Positions 1 to 8,425 of a stretch of 64,000 nucleotides of DNA are shown piece after piece. Made by a program: the position numbers and the translations under genes. How positions within the stretch are numbered: position 1 is the first letter of the stretch; every line of letters begins with the position of its first letter. The notes under the pieces are model-generated. The model ran no database searches. It saw only the letters and a program-made list of their open reading frames with translations, and was not told the DNA's origin. Source of the DNA: Pelagomonas calceolata (lineage: Eukaryota > Sar > Pelagophyceae > Pelagomonadales > Pelagomonadaceae); contig CAKKNE010000006.1 in assembly GCA_918797485.1 (NCBI GenBank), positions 186,001 through 250,000 of the forward strand. The letters run 5' to 3'.

Positions 1-158
1 CGCGATGCGGTCGGCAGCCCTGCAGCTCGCCACGAGTGGATCCTCGATCACAGGGAGCCGCCTGTTAGAGCATAACAGCCGCACCCAACACGGGTAGACT
101 TTATGCCTTGCATAGATGGATGTTGTGAGCACAGTAACGAGGTGCTCTGCGCAGACTT

Positions 159-1956
159 GGAGCCGCAGCCCTTCCATCACGGCCGAACGAGCGCCGCCCA
201 GAGTACAGCGAAATCGCTGTGCTTTTCACAGCCACATCGCTGTGTCCGGCACAGTGACGCGGCCGTGGTCGGCGCAGAGACGAGAGCACTCTTGAGCCGC
301 ATCTGGAGCCACGCAGCCCTATCACGGCATCACGGCGAACGAGCGCCGCCCAGAGTACAGCGAAATCGCTGTGCTTTTCACAGCCACATCGCTGTGTCCG
401 GCACAGTGACGCGGCCGTGGTCGGCGCAGAGACGAGAGCACTCTTGAGCCGCATCTGGAGCCACGCAGCCCTATCACGGCATCACGGCGAACGAGCGCCG
501 CCCAGAGTACAGCGAAATCGCTGTGCTTTTCACAGCCACATCGCTGTGTCCGGCACAGTGACGCGGCCGTGGTCGGCGCAGAGACGGCGAGCGCTTGAGC
601 CGCATCTGGAGCCACGCAGCCCTATCACGGCATCACGGCGAACGAGCGCCGCCCAGAGTACAGCGAAATCGCTGTGCTTTTCACAGCCACATCGCTGTGT
701 CCGGCACAGTGACGCGGCCGTGGTCGGCGCAGAGACGAGCGCACTCTTGAGCCGCATCTGGAGCCACGCAGCCCTATCACGGCATCACGGCGAACGAGCG
801 CCGCCCAGAGTACAGCGAAATCGCTGTGCTTTTCACAGCCACATCGCTGTGTCCGGCACAGTGACGCGGCCGTGGTCGGCGCAGAGACGAGAGCACTCTT
901 GAGCCGCATCTGGAGCCACGCAGCCCTATCACGGCATCACGGCGAACGAGCGCCGCCCAGAGTACAGCGAAATCGCTGTGCTTTTCACAGCCACATCGCT
1001 GTGTCCGGCACAGTGACGCGGCCGTGGTCGGCGCAGAGGCGAGCACCCTTGAGCCGCATCTGGAGCCACGCAGCCCTATCACGGCATCACGGCGAACGAG
1101 CGCCGCCCAGAGTACAGCGAAATCGCTGTGCTTTTCACAGCCACATCGCTGTGTCCGGCACAGTGACGCGGCCGTGGTCGGCGCAGAGGCGACGGCGTCA
1201 CCTTGAGCCGCATCTGGAGCCACGCCCTATCACGGCATCACGGCGAACGAGCGCCGCCCAGAGTACAGCGAAATCGCTGTGCTTTTCACAGCCACATCGC
1301 TGTGTCCGGCACAGTGACGCGGCCGTGGTCGGCGCAGAGGCGAGCGCCTTGAGCCGCATCTGGAGCCACGCAGCCCTATCACGGCATCACGGCGAACGAG
1401 CGCCGCCCAGAGTACAGCGAAATCGCTGTGCTTTTCACAGCCACATCGCTGTGTCCGGCACAGTGACGCGGCCGTGGTCGGCGCAGAGACGAGAGCACTC
1501 TTGAGCCGCATCTGGAGCCACGCAGCCCTATCACGGCATCACGGCGAACGAGCGCCGCCCAGAGTACAGCGAAATCGCTGTGCTTTTCACAGCCCATCGC
1601 TGTGTCCGGCACAGTGACGCGGCCGTGGTCGGGCGCAGAGGCGAGCACCTTGAGCCGCATCTGGAGCCACGCGCCCTATCACGGCATCACGGCGAACGAG
1701 CGCCGCCCAGAGTACAGCGAAATCGCTGTGCTTTTCACAGCCACATCGCTGTGTCCGGCACAGTGACGCGGCCGTGGTCGGCGCAGAGACGAGAGCACTC
1801 TTGAGCCGCATCTGGAGCCACGCAGCCCTATCACGGCATCACGGCGAACGAGCGCCGCCCAGAGTACAGCGAAATCGCTGTGCTTTTCACAGCCACATCG
1901 CTGTGTCCGGCACAGTGACGCGGCCGTGGTCGGCGCAGAGACGAGAGCACTCTTGC
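159..1956. repeat. Tandem satellite array, 12 copies of a ~151-bp unit
   Basis: The unit recurs at spacings of 148-152 bp. The marker GTACAGCGAAATCGCTGTG begins near 203, 355, 507, 658, 810, 962, 1112, 1263, 1412, 1564, 1712 and 1864. The middle of the unit is almost invariant. Length and sequence changes gather at the junction just before GAGCCGCATCTGGAGCC. Each unit holds two short hairpins, GCTGTG-CTTTT-CACAGC and CTGTG-TCCGG-CACAG. Open frames run through the array only because the unit lacks stops. Its period is not a multiple of three and both strands are open, so I do not treat it as coding. The array ends abruptly at about 1956 in unique sequence. Confidence 0.95.
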
Positions 1957-2613
1957 ACCCGCAGCAGCTCCAGTACCAAGTTGAGTAATTCTCATAGTGG
2001 ACTAGTATCTACGCGAGTAAGTATAAGTATATTAGGGGAAAGGGAGGGGTGCTGGACTACTACACCGGTGGTCGCGGCGGCCCGGACGCCGGCGACGCCC
2101 GCGCCCCCGATCGACCCGGCGCCCGAGCCCGAGGAGCCCGAGGAGCCCGAGGCGCAGCCCGAGGAGCCCAACGAGCCCGAAGATTCCAAGCTGTCCAAGT
2201 TGGCGAAGTTTATGAAGATGGTGCCGACCGGAAACTGAGGCTCCGCGAGGCGGTGCTCGGCACCGCGCCCGTCCCGAGCTATACCCCTGGTAGGACCGAT
2301 CTAAGTTTTATGATTCAAGCATTCAGATGACTTTTCCCCGGCCGCGCGAGACCCCCGCTCGACCTATGCTGGGCTCATCGCCGCCCGGCACCGCGGCGGG
2401 CGGCTGCCTCGCGGGCTCTCGCGCCGCGATTATCTGAGCTTGTCGTGGCCGCCCAGTCACAACCAGAGGCCTCCAGGGACCCTAGTCCCTCCCTCGGATG
2501 GCGTGTGCGCCTCCATCGACCGCGCCCTTTCTCGTGACCACTGGGTGAATTGGGTCGACCGCCGCCGTTGGCCCAGAAAGAGCGCATCGAGTGCAGCTAG
2601 TTAGGGACTTCTC
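1957..2613. other. Intergenic stretch with a possible terminal exon
   Basis: After the satellite there is a short A/T-richer segment (1970-2045) and then a GC-rich plus-strand frame ending at a TGA at 2236-2238. It encodes a Pro/Glu-rich tail with many EPEEP-like repeats and the end KLAKFMKMVPTGN. It has no convincing ATG or acceptor, so it may be the last exon of an unseen gene or chance coding potential. From 2239 to 2613 I see nothing recognisable. Confidence 0.25.
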
Positions 2614-5600
2614 TTAGTACGCGGGCACAGCCGCCGACTCGATACCGGCCGGGAAAGGATCCTCGAACTCGTCGTCGGAGAGCGCGTCGGCTTCGTCGCG
2701 GCGCCGCAACGGCGGCGGCGAGAGAGATGATGACGTCGCGCGGCCGGCGAGCGCTGCGTCCAGCGCGCGCTGCCATCGCTTCGCCGCCTGGGCGTTGAGC
2801 GCCTCGTGCCGCGCGGCGAGGCGGAGCCGCTGCTTCGCGAGCGCGTGCTTGGCCGCGCGGCTCCACTCCTCCTTGACCTGGCGTAGCCAGTTTGCACAGC
2901 GCTCGCGCAGGGAGGACAGGGCCGCGGCGTGCTCGGCGTCGCGCTGGCGCAGGTCGCGCGCGGCCTTGCGGCGCTCCTCGTCGACGGCGGCGCGGGCCGC
3001 GCCGAGCGCGTCGACGCGACCGTCGCGCGCCGCGGCGTCCTGGCGCTCGAGCGCCGCGGCGGCGCGCCGCGCCTCCGTCTCCGCATGCTGCGCGGCGTCC
3101 TCGGCGCGGCGGACGTCGTCGGCCGCGCGCCGGAGGCGGGCCTCGGCCTCGCGCGCGAGCGCGTCGAGCTCGCGATCCTTCTCCTCGCAGCGCTTGCGCC
3201 AGACGGCGGCGGCGTCGTGGTCGCCGGAGACGACGGCGACGCGCGGCCGGGCGCGCGGCGTCTGCAGCGGCGACACGATGGTCCGGATCGTCGCCGCCGC
3301 CTCCTTGAGGTGCGCCGCGTCGTCGGACGCCGACTCCAGCCGCGCCGCGACGTCCTCGACGGCCGCCGCCGCCTCGAGCGCCCCGCTGCCGGCCCGCGCC
3401 AGCACGGCGAGGCGGTCGACGTACACCTCGTAGGGCTCCGCCGTCGCGGCGACGTAGTTCGAATCGCCCGTCGCCGCCCAGGCCTTGCGCGCGTAGGCCG
3501 CCGCCGCGTCGCGCGCGCTCGCGACGTCGTGGCCCGAAAGCGCGTCCGTCTCGCCGACGCGGCGCGCCTCCTCCTCGAGCAGCTTGCGGAACTGGTCCAG
3601 CTGGTCGCGGTGCGTCGCGTCGCGCCGCGCGAGCTCCGTGGCGTGGGCCGCGCGCAGGCCCGCGAGGCGGCTCGCGTGCGCGCGGTCCTTCTCGCCCGTG
3701 GCGTCCGCGGCCGCGCGCGCCGCGTCGGCGAGGCGGCGCGCGGCGGCCTCGTCGGCGCGCGCGTGCGCCTCCGCGGCGGCCGCCAGGCGCGCCGCGGCGT
3801 CGTCGCGCTCGCGCCGCGCGGCGTCGGCCGCGGCGCGCGCGCTCTCGGCCTCGGCCCGCGACGCGCCGGCCGCCGCCGCCGCCTTGCGCGCCGCCGCGAC
3901 CTCGGCGGCCGCCTCGGCGCGGGCCGCGTCGACGTGCGCCGCCGTGTCGCGCGTGAGCGAGCCCGCCGCCGACGCCGCGGCGCGCGCGGCCGCCAGCTCG
4001 TCGGCAAAGGCCGCGCGCGCGGCGGCGAGCTCCTCGGCCGCCGCCTGCTCGCGCGCCGCGGCGTCGGCCGCCGCCACGGCCGCGGCGGCCTGGGACGCCG
4101 CCACGGCCGCCGCCTTGTCGGCATCGCAGGACTCTACGGCCTCGGCGACGGCGTCGACGACGGCCACGTGCATCGCCGACTCGTAGGCCACCCGCTGGAG
4201 GTCCAGGGCTTCGGCGCGCTCCTTCGTGCGCACGGCTAGCTCGGACGTGAGCGCGTCGACGCGCGCGCCCCAGGCCGCGCGCGCCGCCGCCTCGCGGTCG
4301 GTGAACTGGCGCTCGGCCGCGAGGCCCCGCAGCGCCTCCGTCGCTTTCTTCGAGGCCGCGGCGCCCTCCTGCACGGACACGCCCTGAATGCGCTTGAGCG
4401 CGACCTCGTGGGCGCGCTCCACCTTGCGGAGCTTGGCGTCGGCCCGGTCCTCGACCTCCCGGAGCTTGGCCTCGTAGGCGCGCGCGCTCTCGAGCCGCGC
4501 GAGCTCGGCCCGGCGCGCGGCGTCGCGGGCCTTGGTGGCCTCCTCGTTCGTGTGCGGCAGCGCCGCAGTTTTGGCCGCCGAGTCCGCGACGGCCGCGGCG
4601 GCCGCCGCGCGCGCCGCCGCCGCCTCGCCCCGCGCCGCGGAGATCTCCTCGCGCGCCGCGGCTAGCGCCTCGTCGCGCTCCCGCAGCGTCGCCTCGACCG
4701 CGTCGCGGCCCTGCCGCGCGACGTCTTCGGCGCAGCGCGTCGCCGCCTCGAGCTTCTCGCCGTCCAGCAGCACCTCCGTCTCGCGGCGCGCCGCCAGGTC
4801 GGCGACGGCCGCCGCCGCCGCGGCGTCCGCCGCGTCGGCGCGGTCGCGCGCGGCCGCCGCGGCGGTCGACGCTTCCGCCGAGGCCGCCTCGACGGCCGCC
4901 ACGCGCGCGCCGAGCGCCGCGCGCTCGACGGCCGCTGCCGCGGCCGCCTCCTGCAGCGCCGCGCGCTCGGCGGCGGCGCGGTCGCGCGCCTCGGCCGCCG
5001 CGCCCTCGCTGGCGCCGGCCGCCCGCTCGCCGCGCGCCGCGACGAGCGCCGCCGACGCGGCTGCGCTCGCCAGCGCCGCGCCCGCGGCCGCCGCGGCCGC
5101 CTCGGCGTCGCGCGCGGCCGTCACCGAGGCGCGCAACGCGGCGGCCTCGTCGGCGAGCTCGCGCGCCGCCGCGTCCGACGCGTCGGCGCGCGCGACGGCC
5201 GCCGACACGGCCGCCGCAACCGCGTCGCCGCGCGTCTCGTCGGACCACGACGCCGCCTCGGCGCGCGCCTCAGCTGCCGTCGCGGCGCGGCGCGCGGCGG
5301 CGGCGTCGGCCTCGGCCGCGCGCGCGCGCGCCTCGGCCGCCTCGAGCGACCGGCCCCGGTCCGCGGCGAGCGCCGTGGCGGCGGCCGCCTCGGCCTGGAG
5401 CGCCGCGACGCGGCGCTCGAACCCGTCCGCGCGCGCGGCCGCCGCGTCCGCGTCCGCGCGCGCCGCCGCTGCCGCCGCGCGCAGCGCCGCGGTCTCCTCT
5501 TCCTCGTGCGGCGCCGACATGGAAGCGTGCTCCGCCACGGCCTTCGCGAGCCGCGCGTCCGTGGCGTCGCGCGCCGCGGCGGCCGCGGCGGCCGACGCCC

Positions 5601-6867
5601 GGGCCTCCGCCGCGGCCTCGGCCGCCTCCGAGGCGGCGGCGTCGCTCGCGTCGCAGCGCGCCTTGAGGCCCGCAATGTCGCTCCGCAGGGCGTCGCGGTC
5701 CTTGGCCGCCAGATCCAGCGCGCAGCGCAGTTCGTTCTTCTCGTCGCGTTCTTGCGCCGCGACGCGGGCGCCCAGCTCGACTTTCTCGGAGGCGTGGCGG
5801 GTCGCCAGGCGCGCGAGCTCTTCCTTGAGTTGCTCGCGCTCGCGCGCCGCCGCGCGACTCTCCTTGCGGCGCTCGTCCGAAAGGCTCCGCAGCGCGGCTT
5901 CTGCGGCTTTCAGCCGCGCGCGGAGCTCGAGGTCCGCGCCGCGTTGGTGGCGCGCATCCTGGCGCGCGAGCGCGTCCTCCGTGGGTGGAGCGGCCACCAG
6001 GTAGCCCGCGAGCTCGTCGTCGTCGTCGCCTTCCTTCTGCGGGGACTCCGGCGGCGCGACGTAGGGCTCGAGGGCGTTCTCCTCTTCGTCGTCGACGTCC
6101 TCGCCCAGGTCGAGCCGGGCCTTTGTGGGCGTGCCGTCGCGCTGCTTTCTGGTCGCGAGCTTGGCCTCGAGCGACGCGTTGGCTTTTTGCAGCGACGCCT
6201 TCTCGTCCTTGAGCTCGTCGATCCGAGCGTTCCGCGCGTCGACGGCGGCCTCGAGCTCGCAGCCCTTTTGCGTCTCGGTGCGGAGCTCGCGCTTCGTCTC
6301 CTCGAGCTCCGTCGTCAAGGATTCGATCACCTCGTCCTTGGCCGCCTCGAGCGCGGATTGGGCCTTGAGCGAGTCGGCGAGCATCTCCTTGACCTTTTCG
6401 GCGTGGGCCCGTTCTCGGGCCTTCGCGAGCGTCTCGAGCGTCGCGCGCTCGAGGCGCCAGGCCGCCTGCTCGTCGTCACTTTTCTTGGGCCGCGAGGCCG
6501 CCGCCTCGAGCGCGAGTATCTTGAGGCGGTCCGCCTCGCCCCGCGCGGCGGCGGCTTGCAAGCGCCGCGCGGCGTCGGCGGCCCACGCCTGGAGCTGCGA
6601 GAGGTTCGCGAGCGGCGGGTCGGGGCCGCGCGTCGCCTCGCCCTCGGAGTCGTCGTCGATGACGCGCTCCGGGAAGAGCGTCCGGTTGGTCTGCTCGTCC
6701 GGCGACACGCGGCGCGTCTGGCCGGCCCAGAGGGCGTCGCCCGGCGTCTTCTGCGGCGCCTGGCTCCGCAGGTCCGCGTCCCAGGCGCCGAGCGGGTCCG
6801 CCTCGCCGAGGATCTCGTCGAGCGTCGACGCGAGGCCCAGGTCGGGGGCGCCGCGGTCGTAGTCCAT
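2614..6867 (-). CDS. Very long Ala-rich coiled-coil protein
   Basis: A single exon of 1417 codons with ATG at 6867 and TAA at 2614. The first ~130 residues are not coiled and are partly acidic (start MDYDRGAPDLGL). From about residue 150 to 1330 the protein is an almost unbroken heptad-like run of Ala, Glu, Arg, Lys and Asp, as in golgins, centrosomal rods or SMC-like scaffolds. A short tail containing NWLRQVKEEW follows. No catalytic motif or membrane segment is visible. The architecture suggests a structural scaffold, but I cannot assign a family. Extreme GC at third codon positions keeps other frames open for hundreds of codons. The Met start, continuous heptads and acidic/basic balance pick out this frame. 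Confidence 0.8.
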   Translation of the reverse strand: MDYDRGAPDLGLASTLDEILGEADPLGAWDADLRSQAPQKTPGDALWAGQTRRVSPDEQTNRTLFPERVIDDDSEGEATRGPDPPLANLSQLQAWAADAARRLQAAAARGEADRLKILALEAAASRPKKSDDEQAAWRLERATLETLAKARERAHAEKVKEMLADSLKAQSALEAAKDEVIESLTTELEETKRELRTETQKGCELEAAVDARNARIDELKDEKASLQKANASLEAKLATRKQRDGTPTKARLDLGEDVDDEEENALEPYVAPPESPQKEGDDDDELAGYLVAAPPTEDALARQDARHQRGADLELRARLKAAEAALRSLSDERRKESRAAAREREQLKEELARLATRHASEKVELGARVAAQERDEKNELRCALDLAAKDRDALRSDIAGLKARCDASDAAASEAAEAAAEARASAAAAAAARDATDARLAKAVAEHASMSAPHEEEETAALRAAAAAARADADAAAARADGFERRVAALQAEAAAATALAADRGRSLEAAEARARAAEADAAAARRAATAAEARAEAASWSDETRGDAVAAAVSAAVARADASDAAARELADEAAALRASVTAARDAEAAAAAAGAALASAAASAALVAARGERAAGASEGAAAEARDRAAAERAALQEAAAAAAVERAALGARVAAVEAASAEASTAAAAARDRADAADAAAAAAVADLAARRETEVLLDGEKLEAATRCAEDVARQGRDAVEATLRERDEALAAAREEISAARGEAAAARAAAAAAVADSAAKTAALPHTNEEATKARDAARRAELARLESARAYEAKLREVEDRADAKLRKVERAHEVALKRIQGVSVQEGAAASKKATEALRGLAAERQFTDREAAARAAWGARVDALTSELAVRTKERAEALDLQRVAYESAMHVAVVDAVAEAVESCDADKAAAVAASQAAAAVAAADAAAREQAAAEELAAARAAFADELAAARAAASAAGSLTRDTAAHVDAARAEAAAEVAAARKAAAAAGASRAEAESARAAADAARRERDDAAARLAAAAEAHARADEAAARRLADAARAAADATGEKDRAHASRLAGLRAAHATELARRDATHRDQLDQFRKLLEEEARRVGETDALSGHDVASARDAAAAYARKAWAATGDSNYVAATAEPYEVYVDRLAVLARAGSGALEAAAAVEDVAARLESASDDAAHLKEAAATIRTIVSPLQTPRARPRVAVVSGDHDAAAVWRKRCEEKDRELDALAREAEARLRRAADDVRRAEDAAQHAETEARRAAAALERQDAAARDGRVDALGAARAAVDEERRKAARDLRQRDAEHAAALSSLRERCANWLRQVKEEWSRAAKHALAKQRLRLAARHEALNAQAAKRWQRALDAALAGRATSSSLSPPPLRRRDEADALSDDEFEDPFPAGIESAAVPAY

Positions 6868-7399
6868 CGTGCGGCGCGCTGCTTTTTTGCAGCGACGCGC
6901 TGCAGCTTTTGCGCGCGCTCCTTGCTTTGCGCGCGCAGAGTGCTTTTGCTCTCTCTCGCGGTTTCACTCCTTATGTGCGGGCTCAGGCTATCCAAACACA
7001 ACAAGGCGACAGCTGGTGCCAACCAATGCTGCTGTGCAAGCGTGGGGCTGGGGTGAGCAGGTCAAATGCGAGCTCGGCGTCTCGCGCCTTTTGGTTCAAA
7101 ACCCGTCGCCGTGTTTGCGTCTAGCCATCGGTACGCCGGGACGGCTCGGCAAAGGGCTCCTCAGGCACGAACTCGCGGGGGGCGCACATGGCATCGCCTC
7201 CATGTTTGGGGTTGCTGTGCATGGGCTTTGGAGAGGACCACTGCCGAGCAGGGCTTGTGCAATATACGCTCAAAAAGCATACTCTTGCAACAGCCTAAAG
7301 GTGTGTCTCGCTGATCACGCTCACGCCTTGCTGCGTCTCGCTGTTGCTGCAATCACTGCGGTGCCACTTGGCACAGCTGGGTGCAGCGACGCGCGCGCG
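6868..7399. other. Divergent intergenic region
   Basis: The region lies between the starts of the coiled-coil gene (leftward) and the Derlin gene (rightward), so it should hold both promoters. Near the left start there is a GCTGC-T6-GCAGC hairpin, and GCTGC/TGCAG words recur up to 7390. No TATA box stands out and no other gene is seen. Confidence 0.5.
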
Positions 7400-8275
7400 A
7401 TGGCTGCAGGAGCACCTCGACGAGTCATGTTGTTGTTGTTCGCTGCTGCGACAGCAGCCGTAAACGGCGCAGCGCCGCGCCGCGCGCCGACCGCGTCGCT
7501 GGTGCGACGGCGGCCGCAGAGGCCACCGCAAAGGCTGTGGCTCCGCGGCGGCGCACGCGACGACGACGACGACGATGACGACAACGACGACGACGAAAAG
7601 GAGCCGGGCGCGGTGGCGGCGTTATTGGGAGACCTGCCGCCGTGCCTCCGAGCGCACGTCGTCGGCGTCGCCGCGACGACGGCCATCGCGCTGTCGGGCG
7701 TCGTCGACCCGAACACGGCGCTCGCACTCGACACGCCGCGCACGATCGGCAAGCTGCAACTGTGGCGACCGATCACGTCGGCGTGCTTCCTCGGGCCGCC
7801 GTCGATGGGCTCCGCGACGTCCTTGTATTTGCTCGTGAAGTACGGCCGGGAGCTGGAGACGGCGGTCGGCACGACGCCCTTCGCCAAATTCCTGATCCTC
7901 CAGACGGTGATGCTGGCGCTCTTCGGCGGCGCCCTCGGAGTGCCTTTCGTGGGCAACGCTCTGATCACGGCGGTGATCTACGCGTGCTCGCGCCTGGAGC
8001 CCTTCGGAAACATCCAGTTCCAGTTCGGAATAACCCTGAAGTACTGGATGCTGCCCTTTGGTTTGATGGCCGTCGAGATGCTCCAGCAGCAGGGGTCGGT
8101 CGCCGCCGTCGTGCCCCACATACTCGGGGTGTTGTGCGCGCACTTCCACCACTTCTTCGCCGTCGTCTGGCCGCGCATCATGCTCGAGGAGAACGGCGGC
8201 GACGCGCCGGGGCCGCGGTCGAAGGCGTCGCCGCTGGCGCAGACGCGCGCGGGGCGAAAGCTGGGGAGCGGGTAG
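7400..8275 (+). CDS. Derlin (Der1-like) membrane protein with presequence
   Basis: A 291-residue Der1/rhomboid-like protein of the ER-associated degradation type. The Derlin region starts near residue 85. It includes LQLWRPITSACFLGPPSMG, corresponding to the conserved WR..T...F loop, then several hydrophobic segments up to about residue 250. Ahead of it lie a hydrophobic signal-like N-terminus (MLLLFAAATAAV), a basic Arg/Pro-rich stretch and a run of Asp. Algae with red secondary plastids have, besides ER Derlins, a symbiont-derived Der1 (SELMA) that moves proteins across the second outermost plastid membrane. The presequence fits that role, which is an inference. ATG at 7400 is chosen because it begins the signal peptide. 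Confidence 0.75.
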   Translation: MAAGAPRRVMLLLFAAATAAVNGAAPRRAPTASLVRRRPQRPPQRLWLRGGARDDDDDDDDNDDDEKEPGAVAALLGDLPPCLRAHVVGVAATTAIALSGVVDPNTALALDTPRTIGKLQLWRPITSACFLGPPSMGSATSLYLLVKYGRELETAVGTTPFAKFLILQTVMLALFGGALGVPFVGNALITAVIYACSRLEPFGNIQFQFGITLKYWMLPFGLMAVEMLQQQGSVAAVVPHILGVLCAHFHHFFAVVWPRIMLEENGGDAPGPRSKASPLAQTRAGRKLGSG

Positions 8276-8425
8276 TAGAAGTGGGGCGTCTATATATTCA
8301 AGAATGGTCTGAGTGATACGTTGCGAAGCTTTGCTTAGTCCCCCAGGGAGACGGCGCGGCGCCGCGGAGAGAGAACGAAAGGGAGGGAGGGGGTTGCTTG
8401 CCCAGGCGGGCTAACACGAGGTCAT

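Noticed and set aside
101-1811. Open frames of 60-210 codons through the satellite on both strands
   Set aside because: The ~151-bp unit is not a multiple of three, both strands are open, and the peptides merely repeat the satellite.
159-1956. Possible CRISPR array
   Set aside because: The whole unit is repeated with no unique spacers, and the organism is eukaryotic.
2597-5248. An 883-codon minus-strand frame rich in Arg and Gly, and long plus-strand Ala/Ser frames over the same DNA
   Set aside because: They are shadows of the coiled-coil gene caused by extreme GC at codon third positions. They have no ATG-anchored domain and low-complexity composition.
7060-7110. GGTTCAAAACCCGTC, resembling a tRNA T-arm
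   Set aside because: No matching acceptor, D-arm or anticodon stem could be folded around it by eye.
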